A stretch of DNA of 64,000 nucleotides, taken from Thiocapsa marina 5811. Lineage in GTDB: Bacteria; Pseudomonadota; Gammaproteobacteria; Chromatiales; Chromatiaceae. The position numbers and the translations under genes were made by a program. The DNA is taken from positions 186,001 to 250,000 of the forward strand of contig NZ_AFWV01000001.1 of the NCBI RefSeq assembly GCF_000223985.1, in the 5' to 3' direction. The notes under the pieces are model-generated. The model searched no databases and was not told where the DNA came from. It worked only from the letters and a program-made list of their open reading frames with translations. Shown here piece by piece: positions 25,531 to 33,439 of the stretch (positions are counted from its first letter, which is position 1; every line of letters starts with the position of its first letter).

Positions 25531-25968
25531 ATGTCTTCTGTCGAGGAAAGCGTTCGCGAGGAAACCATCCGTTTCAGCGTCTCCCTGCCCCGCCCGTTGC
25601 TGGACGAGCTTGATCGACGCGTCGTCAAGAAGGGCTACGCCTCGCGCTCCGAGCTGGTGCGCGACCTGATCCGCGAGCGGATCGTCGAGGAAACCTGGGA
25701 GCGCGGCGACGTGGAGGTCGCGGGTGTGCTCACCATCGTCTACGACCATCATCAGCGCGAGCTCACCCAGCACATCCTGGACATTCAGCATCGCCAGTAC
25801 ATCCACGTCGTCGCAACGACGCACGTGCACATGGACCATCACAACTGTCTGGAGACCATCATCATTCGCGGCATGCCGGTCGAGATCGAGCGGCTGAGTT
25901 TGGAGATCGGGGGGTTGCGGGGCGTGCGGTTCTCCGAGTTGACGCGGGCATCGCGCGTCCAAAACTGA
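25531..25968 (+). CDS. nikR: Nickel-responsive transcriptional regulator NikR
   Basis: A 145-aa regulator. The ribbon-helix-helix DNA-binding domain occupies residues 10-52 ([20 protein letters not shown], then [14 protein letters not shown]) and the ACT-like metal domain residues 60-140. The high-affinity Ni ligands are conserved: His87, His98, His100 and Cys106 (motif [12 protein letters not shown]). In Ni-replete cells NikR represses nickel import genes, which fits the CbiM/NikM gene 1.1 kb away. Repeat copy B ends 11 bp before its ATG, and its TGA is the beginning of repeat copy C, so its promoter must lie in or before the repeat. Confidence 0.95.
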   Translation: MSSVEESVREETIRFSVSLPRPLLDELDRRVVKKGYASRSELVRDLIRERIVEETWERGDVEVAGVLTIVYDHHQRELTQHILDIQHRQYIHVVATTHVHMDHHNCLETIIIRGMPVEIERLSLEIGGLRGVRFSELTRASRVQN

Positions 25969-25975
25969 ACCGCGC

Positions 25976-26201
25976 TAAACCGCGTCCGGTGCTCTCGGAG
26001 ATGGTCGAGTCGATAGAGAGGTTAAAACACTCTTGAATCGCCGGAGTCGACGCGGTTTAGGATAAGAAAAACAATATTTTAAAATTCTTGAACCGCGTCG
26101 ACTCCGACTTCTTTGGGTCGGCCGAGGCAAGACGCAATCCGCGATGTTCGCATATCATTTCGGACGCGGTTCAATTCGCATATCACTCCGGACGCGGTTC
26201 A
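25976..26201. repeat. CGCGGTTTA composite repeat, copy C (diverged)
   Basis: L-like unit 25976-26059 (TAAACCGCGTCCGG...GACGCGGTTTA), AT-rich spacer 26060-26088, and a second unit starting TGAACCGCGTCGACTCC (26089), ending CGCGGTTCA at 26173 with a further partial end at 26193-26201. The termini have drifted to TGAACCGCG/CGCGGTTCA. An extra GAACCGCG half-site overlaps the nikR stop at 25967. The right end overlaps the last codons of the transglutaminase gene. Confidence 0.8.
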
Positions 26202-27085
26202 ACAGGTATGACGGCCAGGGTTTCTTCGAGCTCCGGCACCGATCCGTCGCTGCGGCAGGTCTGACGCAAGGGCTGCACGTCGCCTGCATCGCGCCCGACG
26301 GCAACGCGCATGTAGGTCGCATCGGCGAGCAGTCCCATCGCCGGATCGACACCGCGCCAGCCGCCGCCCGGGATCAGCACCTCGGCCCAGTGGTGGAGCC
26401 TCTGCTCGCGCGGCTGGGTGCCCGGCGGATCTTCGTCGTCCGGGTCGAAATAGCTCGCATCCAGATACCCGGAGACGAATCGCGCGGGAACCGACCACTG
26501 CCGCATCAGGGCGATCAAGAGGTGCGCCAGGTCGGCGGCACAGCCGCGCCCTGCGTCGAACAGCGCCGGCAATGCCATGACCGGGCGTGCGACCTCCGGG
26601 TCGAACGGCGTCACCGACTGAATCCAGGCACTCGCCTCCTGCACCTGATCCAGGAGCGGTCGATCCTCGCGCAGGATCGGCACCCGGTGTCCGCAGATCT
26701 CCTCGGGCAGCGCGGGGGTCAGTGGCCCTTGATGCAGGACGAAGTCCCAGAGGCGCGGGGCTTGATGGAGGGCGTCGTCGATCCAGGCGCGCTCGCGTGC
26801 CTGCGCGACCACCGGGAAGTCGAAAGGGTTGCTGCGAAGGGTCTCCACCTCGGCCGTCATGGTGAAGGCGAGCTCCCGGTGCGCTCCCATCACCGCGAAG
26901 TGATGCGAGAGGTTGCCGAACCCGTCCCGACAGGCGGAAACGCCCGCGTCGGGTGCCACGGAGAGCTGGATCTGCAGGAGCGACTGACTCTCGTCGTCCC
27001 AAGGCGCCAGGCGGATCTGGACGTGGTGCTCGCGTGCCGGGGCCGCGAAATGGATCCGACAAACCCGCTCGATCTGATATCTCAC
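26183..27085 (-). CDS. Transglutaminase-like cysteine protease family protein
   Basis: A 300-aa protein: an N-terminal beta domain typical of bacterial transglutaminases (residues 1-80) is followed by the transglutaminase core with Cys182 (GRGCAADLAHLLIALMR), His232 (LHHWAEVLIPGGGW) and Asp247 (GVDPAMG) as the papain-like triad. It is the third gene of an ATP-grasp / alpha-E / transglutaminase operon. The GTG start at 27085 overlaps the alpha-E stop (GTGA). The last six codons (VEPRPE-stop) are written in repeat copy C sequence, so the native C-terminus was probably replaced by the repeat. Substrate unknown. Confidence 0.88.
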   Translation of the reverse strand: MRYQIERVCRIHFAAPAREHHVQIRLAPWDDESQSLLQIQLSVAPDAGVSACRDGFGNLSHHFAVMGAHRELAFTMTAEVETLRSNPFDFPVVAQARERAWIDDALHQAPRLWDFVLHQGPLTPALPEEICGHRVPILREDRPLLDQVQEASAWIQSVTPFDPEVARPVMALPALFDAGRGCAADLAHLLIALMRQWSVPARFVSGYLDASYFDPDDEDPPGTQPREQRLHHWAEVLIPGGGWRGVDPAMGLLADATYMRVAVGRDAGDVQPLRQTCRSDGSVPELEETLAVIPVEPRPE

Positions 27086-28047
27086 TGAGCATCATCCCCC
27101 AGGTGGGCCTCGAAATAGTCGCTCTGCAGCGCCGTGCCGAAATCGGCCAAGAGCCCCAGGAAGTCGTCGAGATACTCGTGCAGGCCCAGATCCAGAATCC
27201 CCTGGGGCGTTGCGCCGTCGAGATGACGACGCAGTGCGGCAAGACGCTCGGGCATCGCTCCGTCGGGCAAGCTCCCGATGCGTCCGAGCGCGCGTTCCAT
27301 ACCCTCCACACAGTAGGCGAGCGAACGCGGGAAATCCGTGTCGAGCACCACGAACTCCACCACGTCGATCGGGCGGATGCCGCCTTGATACTTGCGGCGA
27401 TACGCCTCGAAACCGGAGAGCGACTTGAGCAGTGCACCCCATTGGTAGTAGTCCAACGGCGAGCCGACGAGCTTCAGATCCGGCAGCAGCAAGTGGTAGC
27501 GCGTATCCAGGATGCGCGCGGTCATGTCGGCGCGCTCCTGGAGACTGCCGAGCGCCATGAAGCCGTAGGCCTGGCCCCGCATCATGGTGCTTTGGGTCAG
27601 ACCGAAGAAGGCCGCGACCTGGCGATGAATGAAGGCGTAGAACTCGGCCGCACGCCAGGGCTGCAAGGTCGTCTTCAGATGCTTGTCGGCCGAGAGCCAC
27701 AGCTCGTTGAGCGCCTCCCACATCTCGCTCGAGATGCGATCGCGCACCACCCGCGCATTCTCGCGGGCAAGCTTGAGACTGAGCAGGAGCGAGCCCGGAT
27801 TGTTGCGGTCCTGGGTGAGCAGATGGATGACGCGCTGCACCGTCACGCGCCCGTCGGGATGCAGCTCCTCGTACAGCTCGTCTGCACCCATGATGGTAAG
27901 CAAGGGACGCCACTGCATCTCCTCGGTCGCACCCTCGTCGGCCTCGAGCATGTAGACGACATTGATGTCCAGCACGCGCGCGGTGTTGTCCGCGCGCTCC
28001 AGGTGCCGGGTCATCCAGTACAGCGACTCCGCAATACGACTCAACAT
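27082..28047 (-). CDS. Alpha-E domain protein (DUF403)
   Basis: A 321-aa all-helical protein recognised by its start MLSRIAESLYWMTRHLERADNTARVLD, the strongly conserved DUF403/alpha-E opening, and by GSLQERADMTARILDTRYH in the centre. It is always encoded with circularly permuted ATP-grasp and transglutaminase-like proteins, as here, and is thought to act with them in synthesis or cleavage of a small peptide or peptide tag. No catalytic residues are known. The ATG overlaps the ATP-grasp stop by one base (TAATG), and the downstream gene overlaps by 4 bp. Confidence 0.92.
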   Translation of the reverse strand: MLSRIAESLYWMTRHLERADNTARVLDINVVYMLEADEGATEEMQWRPLLTIMGADELYEELHPDGRVTVQRVIHLLTQDRNNPGSLLLSLKLARENARVVRDRISSEMWEALNELWLSADKHLKTTLQPWRAAEFYAFIHRQVAAFFGLTQSTMMRGQAYGFMALGSLQERADMTARILDTRYHLLLPDLKLVGSPLDYYQWGALLKSLSGFEAYRRKYQGGIRPIDVVEFVVLDTDFPRSLAYCVEGMERALGRIGSLPDGAMPERLAALRRHLDGATPQGILDLGLHEYLDDFLGLLADFGTALQSDYFEAHLGDDAQ

Positions 28048-29546
28048 TAGTCGGCCAGCACCCAGGTGTCTTTACTGCCCCCGCCCTGCGAGGAGTTCAC
28101 GACCAAGGATCCCTTGGTCATGGCGACCCGGGTCAAGCCGCCCGGGACGACCTCGATATCGCTGCCGTAGATGCTGAAGGGACGCAGATCCAGATGGCGC
28201 GACTCCAGCTCGCCGTCGAGATAGCAGATGTGGCGCGAGAGCTGGATCACAGGCTGGGCGATGTAGTTGCGCGGATTCTCCTCGATCTTGCGGGCAAACT
28301 CGGCGCGCTGCGCGGTGGTGGACGAGGGCCCCATCAGCATCCCGTAGCCGCCGGATTCAGCGACCGCCTTGATGACCATTTTCTCCATGTTGTCGAGCAC
28401 ATACATGCGGTCCTGGTGGTCGGTCATCTGATAGGTCGGGACACTCGGCAGGATGGGGGATTCGCCGAGGTAGTAACGGATGATGTCCGGGACATAGGCA
28501 TAGACCGCCTTGTCGTCGGCGATGCCCGCCCCCGGTGCATTGGCCAAGGCGACGTTGCCGGCCCGCCAGGCGTTGATGATCCCGGCCACGCCCAGCTCGG
28601 AGTCCGAGCGAAACACCAGGGGATCGAGGAAGTCGTCGTCGACGCGCCGATAGACCACATCGACCTGACGCAGACCCTGCGTGGTCTTGAGATAGACCTT
28701 GTCGTTCTTGCAGACCAGATCCCGCCCCTCGGCCAGCTCCACGCCCATCTCCTTGGCGAGAAAGGTGTGCTCGAAATAGGCCGAGTTGAAGATGCCGGGG
28801 GTGAGCACGACGATGGTCGCGTCGTTCGCGCCGCGCGGCGAGAGATGACGCAGGGCCTGCAGCAGCAGCGCCGGATAGTGCTCGACGCGGCGGACCCGAT
28901 AGCGGGCGAAGAATTCGGGCAGGATGCGCCGCTCCACGATCCGGTTCTCGATCATGTAGGACACACCGGACGGGGTGCGCAGGTTGTCCTCGAGGACCAG
29001 ATAGCGACCGTCCTCGTCGCGGATCAGATCGACCCCGCTGATGTGGGTGTAGATATCGTGCGGCGGGGTGATGTCCATGATCTCGCGCCGAAAATCCTTG
29101 CCCCGGTAGATCAGCTCCGGAGGCACCACACCGTCCTTGAGGATCCGCTGACCGTGATAGAGGTCCTTCAGGAAGAGATTCAGGGCGCGGATGCGCTGCT
29201 TGAGTCCGGCCTCGATCTGCGCCCACTCGATCGCCGTGATGATGCGCGGGAGGATGTCGAAGGGCCAGACCCGCTCGATCCCCTCCTCGTCGTTGGAGTA
29301 GACGGTGAAGGTCACCCCTTCGGTGTGCAATGTCAGATGGGCATCGCGCGCCTTGGCCCCGAGGATCTGCTGCCCCGTGGTCTGGATGTGCTCCCACATC
29401 GGCAGGTAGTGATCGCGCGGCCGGAAGTCGTCCTGATAGAACTCGTGGTAGGCCATCGCTTGTCCCGCGCGTTGCATCTGGATCTGGCCGGCACCGCCGG
29501 ATTGGAATTGTTTAAGCATCTGCGTGAACCCCACAACATGGCCCAT
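28047..29546 (-). CDS. Circularly permuted type 2 ATP-grasp protein (DUF404/DUF407)
   Basis: A 499-aa ATP-grasp amidoligase-like enzyme. Recognisable blocks are AYHEFYQDDFRPRDHY near the start, PFDILPRIITAIEW, GVDLIRDEDGRYLVLEDNLRTPSGVSYMIENR (ATP/Mg-binding glutamates and asparagine), VLTPGIFNSAYFEHTFLAKEMGVELAEGRDL and the C-terminal PRNYIAQPVIQLSRHICY...HLDLRPFSIYG. Such enzymes are predicted to form amide bonds between amino acids. The first ~30 residues are variable and M10 or M32 are alternative starts. It is the first gene of a three-gene overlapping operon. Confidence 0.92.
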   Translation of the reverse strand: MGHVVGFTQMLKQFQSGGAGQIQMQRAGQAMAYHEFYQDDFRPRDHYLPMWEHIQTTGQQILGAKARDAHLTLHTEGVTFTVYSNDEEGIERVWPFDILPRIITAIEWAQIEAGLKQRIRALNLFLKDLYHGQRILKDGVVPPELIYRGKDFRREIMDITPPHDIYTHISGVDLIRDEDGRYLVLEDNLRTPSGVSYMIENRIVERRILPEFFARYRVRRVEHYPALLLQALRHLSPRGANDATIVVLTPGIFNSAYFEHTFLAKEMGVELAEGRDLVCKNDKVYLKTTQGLRQVDVVYRRVDDDFLDPLVFRSDSELGVAGIINAWRAGNVALANAPGAGIADDKAVYAYVPDIIRYYLGESPILPSVPTYQMTDHQDRMYVLDNMEKMVIKAVAESGGYGMLMGPSSTTAQRAEFARKIEENPRNYIAQPVIQLSRHICYLDGELESRHLDLRPFSIYGSDIEVVPGGLTRVAMTKGSLVVNSSQGGGSKDTWVLAD

Positions 29547-29733
29547 AACGGAGAAAACACGTCAAGAAACGCGCCAAGATCGCGCTCGTCGCCACGCGAC
29601 GCCAACCGATTCATCGATAAGGACTTTTGCGAAGCGCAGATTGCCGTCGCAAAATGATGCCGCACTATGGGAGTGCACCACCACCGGAAGGGAACACAAA
29701 ACCAGCCACCGATGCACGAAGATCGAGCGCACC

Positions 29734-30378
29734 CTACTCAAACCGCTGGCGGAGCGTTTTCAGACCCCGTGCCCGCGTCAGCAACACCACCTCGTCACCG
29801 ATCTGCAGATGCATCTGCGGATCGGCGAATTTGAGCTCCTCGCCGTTGCGATAGACGCAGATGGCCCGAGCGACATCCGGAATGGCCAACGCCTCGAGCG
29901 TCGTCGCCGACGCCTCGTCGACCTTGAAGGAAAAGATCCGGGTGTCGCCGCGCAGGATGTCGGAGATGGCGATGATGTCCTGCCCCTCGGCCATGTCGGC
30001 GAGATAGCGGCCGACGGTGTGCATCGGCACCAGCGAGTCGGCCAGACCCAGCTCGGCGCAGATGTGCTCCAGGTCGGGATCCTCGATCTTGGTCACGACC
30101 CTTCGGTAACCGAGGGAACGCGCCACCAGGCTCGCGATGATGTTGGACTGATCGTCGTGGGTCAGGCAGAAGAGCAGATCGGTATTCTCGGGATCGGCCT
30201 CGCGCAGGATCGCCGGCCGGGTCCCGTCGCCATGGAGGAAACCCACGTCGAGCTCGTCGCGAAACCGCTCGATCGTCGCCGGATCGCGCTCGACGATGAC
30301 GACCTCGTGACCGCGCTCCACGAGCATCCGCCCGGTAAGCACGGCGAGGGTTCCGCTGCCGATGAAGACGAATCGCAT
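29734..30378 (-). CDS. trkA: Potassium uptake regulatory protein TrkA (single RCK unit)
   Basis: A 214-aa cytoplasmic RCK protein. The TrkA-N Rossmann domain (1-125) begins MRFVFIGSGTLAVLTGRMLV and has the acidic end-of-strand-2 residue in VVIVERDP; the third glycine of GxGxxG is replaced by Ala. The TrkA-C domain (about 140-214) includes LKFADPQMHLQIGDEVVLLT. It gates the TrkH channel by nucleotide binding. E. coli TrkA has two such units in tandem; this one has a single unit, like KtrA. It is separated from trkH by 363 bp of repeats. Confidence 0.9.
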   Translation of the reverse strand: MRFVFIGSGTLAVLTGRMLVERGHEVVIVERDPATIERFRDELDVGFLHGDGTRPAILREADPENTDLLFCLTHDDQSNIIASLVARSLGYRRVVTKIEDPDLEHICAELGLADSLVPMHTVGRYLADMAEGQDIIAISDILRGDTRIFSFKVDEASATTLEALAIPDVARAICVYRNGEELKFADPQMHLQIGDEVVLLTRARGLKTLRQRFE

Positions 30379-30412
30379 GTCGTGTCCCTCGTTGCGGGGA
30401 AAGCCTCCGGCT

Positions 30413-30490
30413 GCCAGCCCCAGCTCCCAGCTCCCAGCTCCCAGCTCCCAGCCTCCAGCCTCCAGCCTCCAGCCTCCAGCCTCCAGCCTT
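30413..30490. repeat. Heptanucleotide tandem repeat (CCAGCTC then CCAGCCT units)
   Basis: About ten 7-bp units: four CCAGCTC followed by five to six CCAGCCT, upstream of trkA. No gene. Same periodicity as the other heptamer loci. Confidence 0.9.
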
Positions 30491-30548
30491 TGGCCTTTAC
30501 TTTAGTCGATTTCCGGACCTCGGCATCCCGACGACGCATACGATTCGG

Positions 30549-30734
30549 CCGGAAGTGATGCCAACGGTCGTCGCGAAGCGGCGACACCTCCCGGGATAGA
30601 CGACTTGCAGTCGTCCTCTTCAGTCGGCGCGACGCCCCTGAGGTTCGGATGGAGCGCAACCCCGCCGGTACTCAGGACGCTTGGAAGATGACGACTGCAA
30701 GTCGTCGATCCCGGGGAACGTCGCTTCGCGACGC
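30549..30734. repeat. Large inverted repeat with GACGACTTGCAGTCGTC hairpins between trkH and trkA
   Basis: Left arm (30549-30623) contains GTCGTCGCGAAGCGGCGAC, CCCGGGAT and GACGACTTGCAGTCGTC; right arm (30684-30734) is its near reverse complement (GACGACTGCAAGTCGTC, CCCGGGGA, GTCGCTTCGCGAC). A third, single copy of the arm occurs at 47367-47452. The stretch encodes no gene and can fold into a long cruciform or mRNA hairpin. Confidence 0.85.
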
Positions 30735-30741
30735 CCGCCGC

Positions 30742-32175
30742 TCAAGGCTTATACCAAGTCCCCGGAAACAGCAGGACCAGCAAGGCGATGATCTCCAGTC
30801 GCCCGGCCAACATGTCGAGGCTCAGAAGCAGCTTGAGCCCGGGCTCGAGGTCGGGGCTGGCTATACCCACCGACAGTCCGACCGTCGCCGTGGCCGAGAC
30901 CACCTCGAAGAGGGCATCGAGCGCCGGATAGCCGGCGGCGAGAAAGGCCATCCAGGACCCGAGCACCAGCAGCACGAACAGCAGAATCAGTACCAGGGCA
31001 TGCTCGATCTGAAGGCCGCCGAGTGTCCGGTCGCCGATCGCCGGCTGGACCACTGCATGACGCGGCAGTTGAACACGCATCACGGCGAGCTGGATCATGC
31101 GGATCAGGATCAGCAGGCGCAGGAGCTTGATGCCGCCGGCCGTCGAGCCGACACCCCCGCCGGTGGCCATCGAGAGGATCAGGACACCTTTGGCCGCCGG
31201 GTCCAGCTCGCTCAGATCCAAGGTCGCAAAGCCCGTGGTCGTCTGAGCCGAGCCCGCCTGGAGCAGCGCGTCCGCCGGCGACAGACCCCCGAGCCACCAG
31301 AGCAGAACCGCCACCAGCGCGACGGCGATGAGCAGTGCCCGAAGCTCGGGATCGGACCTCAGGGAGACGGGGCCGGACCTCCACGCCCTGTAGTACAAAA
31401 AGAGCGGCAAGGCACCGAGCAGCGACACGGCGAAGAGCGCGAAATGAGCGCCTCGCCCGAAGCCGGCCAGGCTGTCGGAGACACCGCCGAACCCGCCGGT
31501 CGAGATCGCGGCCAGCGTATGGATGAGGGCGTCGAAGGGCGGCAGATCCGTCGGCAGGACCAGCAGCAAGCCGGCAACCGTGAGCAGCACGTAGATCGTA
31601 AAGGCACGCCGGGCGTGGATCCGCGTCCCTTCCGCCAAGCTCTCCTCGTCCACACCCGCATCGGCCAGACGACGCATGTCCTCGGTCCGCCCGAAGGCCA
31701 GGGCGAGGGACAAGACGACGATGCCCAAGCCGCCGAACCACTGCATCCAGGCGCGCGTGAAGAGAAAGGCATCGGAACGGAGCTCCGGGTTCGGCACCAA
31801 ACTGAGACCGGTGGTCGTCACGCCCGAGACCGACTCGAACCAGGCATCCAAAGGCGACAGACCCTCCGCAGTGAGCGGATAGGTCATGAGCGCCGCCGCG
31901 ATAATGAAGGTCAAGGCCGAGATCACCAGGGCCTCGTTGGCCTGCAAGGGCCGGTCGCTCGGACGGATCCGAGCACAGACGCCGAGCGCCAAGGCCGGCA
32001 GAAGCGCCGCGAGCAGGATGCGCCGCGCCAGCTCCCAGTCACCGGTCGCCGCCGCGAAGGCCAAGGGCACCGAGAAGAGCACCGCCAGAATCAGCGCAAT
32101 CTGACCCAGGTGATGCAGCACCATCGCCGGGCGCACCGGCTGCATCAGCGGCTTGACTGCGGGGTGGAAGGACAT
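30742..32175 (-). CDS. trkH: TrkH-family potassium uptake channel subunit
   Basis: A 477-aa membrane protein with four M1-P-M2 repeats. The pore-loop selectivity segments are SGVTTTGLSL, AAISTGGFGG, GSAQTTTGFATL and SATATVGLSV, each with the conserved glycine; in the fourth, VG replaces the usual TG, as is common. The family C-terminus ...MLAGRLEIIALLVLLFPGTWYKP is intact. It takes up K+ together with TrkA, encoded downstream on the same strand. Its start lies 3 bp after the stop of the deleted ribonucleotide reductase gene. Confidence 0.95.
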   Translation of the reverse strand: MSFHPAVKPLMQPVRPAMVLHHLGQIALILAVLFSVPLAFAAATGDWELARRILLAALLPALALGVCARIRPSDRPLQANEALVISALTFIIAAALMTYPLTAEGLSPLDAWFESVSGVTTTGLSLVPNPELRSDAFLFTRAWMQWFGGLGIVVLSLALAFGRTEDMRRLADAGVDEESLAEGTRIHARRAFTIYVLLTVAGLLLVLPTDLPPFDALIHTLAAISTGGFGGVSDSLAGFGRGAHFALFAVSLLGALPLFLYYRAWRSGPVSLRSDPELRALLIAVALVAVLLWWLGGLSPADALLQAGSAQTTTGFATLDLSELDPAAKGVLILSMATGGGVGSTAGGIKLLRLLILIRMIQLAVMRVQLPRHAVVQPAIGDRTLGGLQIEHALVLILLFVLLVLGSWMAFLAAGYPALDALFEVVSATATVGLSVGIASPDLEPGLKLLLSLDMLAGRLEIIALLVLLFPGTWYKP

Positions 32176-32178
32176 GCC

Positions 32179-33399
32179 TCAGTCCCCTTCCCGCTCCGAT
32201 CCGCAGCAGGGCCCCGACGCCTCCGGCGTGCGGGCTTCGAGATCCTGGCTCAGGATCTCGCCGGTCACCGGGTTGGGCCTGAAGGTCGTGCAGCCCTTCA
32301 GCCCGAGATCGTAGGCACGCCGATAGAGCCGCTCGAACGACGCGAACGGGATCCCGGCCGGCACATTGATCGTCTTGGAGATGGCGTTGTCGACATAGGG
32401 CGCAACGGCCGCCTGCATGGCGAGATGGTCCTCCGGCGCCACCTCGTGCGCGGCGACGAAGGCCGGCGGTCCGGGCTGCCGCCCGAAGCGCTCGCGCCAG
32501 AGCCGTACGGCATCATCCTCGACCCGATACCGGTCCGATTGACCCGCAACCGTGCGGACTCGGCGATACTGCACGCGAGAGAAGACCGGCTCGATGCCGC
32601 TCGAGAGGTTGTTCGCGAGCAGGCTGATGGTCCCGGTCGGTGCAATCGCGGTGAGATGCGAGTTGCGGATGCCGCCCGAGGCGATCCCGGCACGGATGTC
32701 CTCGGGCAACCGCCGCACGAAGGGCGCCGCCAGATAGGCATCGCGCACCAGGTACGGAAACGGCCCCTTCTCGACGGCAAGAGCAACCGAGGTTCGGTAG
32801 GCCGCATGCATGAAGTCATTCGTGACCAACACCGAGAGATTGAAGTTGCGCAGCGCCTTCGCGTCGCGCTTGGCGTCGATGAAGACCTCGATGTCGGGGT
32901 GGTCGCAGCGCAACGTCCCCATCATGGCGCCGCGGCGCACGCCGGTGGAGAGCAGGGTCGCGCACATGCAGTCCCACAGGCCCATGAAGAACACCGACCC
33001 CGAGGCCGTACCCCCGACGCGCCGGGCGCGCAGACCGGCGGGGCGCAGCGTGGAAAAGTCGCAACCCACGCCCCCGCCCTGCTGCATGGTCAGGGCCGCA
33101 TCCCGCAGCGACTCGAAGATGCCCGAGAGGTCGTCCGGGATCGGACCCATGACGAAACAGTTGAACAGGGTCAGGTCCCGATCCAGGCCGGCCCCGGCGA
33201 GGATCCGCCCGCCCGGGAGGAACCGAAACCCCTTCAGCACGTCCAGATACCGCGCCGCCCAAACCTCCCGCGCCGCCGGCTCCACCGACGCCAGCGCGCA
33301 CGCCACCCGCTGCCGGGTCGCGTCGAGATCGGTCTCGCCTTCGGCCCGATAGCGGGTCTCCCAGACGAGACGCGAGATGGTCGGCTGCTGGTCTTTCAC
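32179..33399 (-). pseudogene. Class II (B12-dependent) ribonucleotide reductase with internal deletion of the catalytic core
   Basis: A 406-aa open frame homologous to the N- and C-terminal parts of NrdJ. The N-terminal part reads ISRLVWETRYR, FLPGGRILAGAG, TLFNCFVMG (Cys81, one of the redox pair), QQGGGVGCDFSTLRPAG and RGAMMGTLRCDHPDIEVFID. At residues 196-201 it jumps from LVTNDFM directly to HAAYRTSVALAVEKGPFP, which in full-length relatives lies ~200 residues later. The missing stretch contains the NPCGE loop with the radical cysteine and glutamate, so it should not reduce ribonucleotides. The frame is otherwise open, with SAIAPTG-type block and C-terminal GCTTFRPNPVTGE intact. The GTG start has GGAGG upstream. 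It may be a decaying gene or a repurposed nucleotide-binding protein. Confidence 0.8.
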
Positions 33400-33439
33400 G
33401 CTTGATCCGCCTCCGGTCGGGACTCCGGATCACGAGGAA

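Noticed and set aside
30649-33405. Plus-strand frame of 918 codons across trkH and the nrd remnant
   Set aside because: Arg/Gln-rich low-information translation without motifs; both minus-strand genes are clear.
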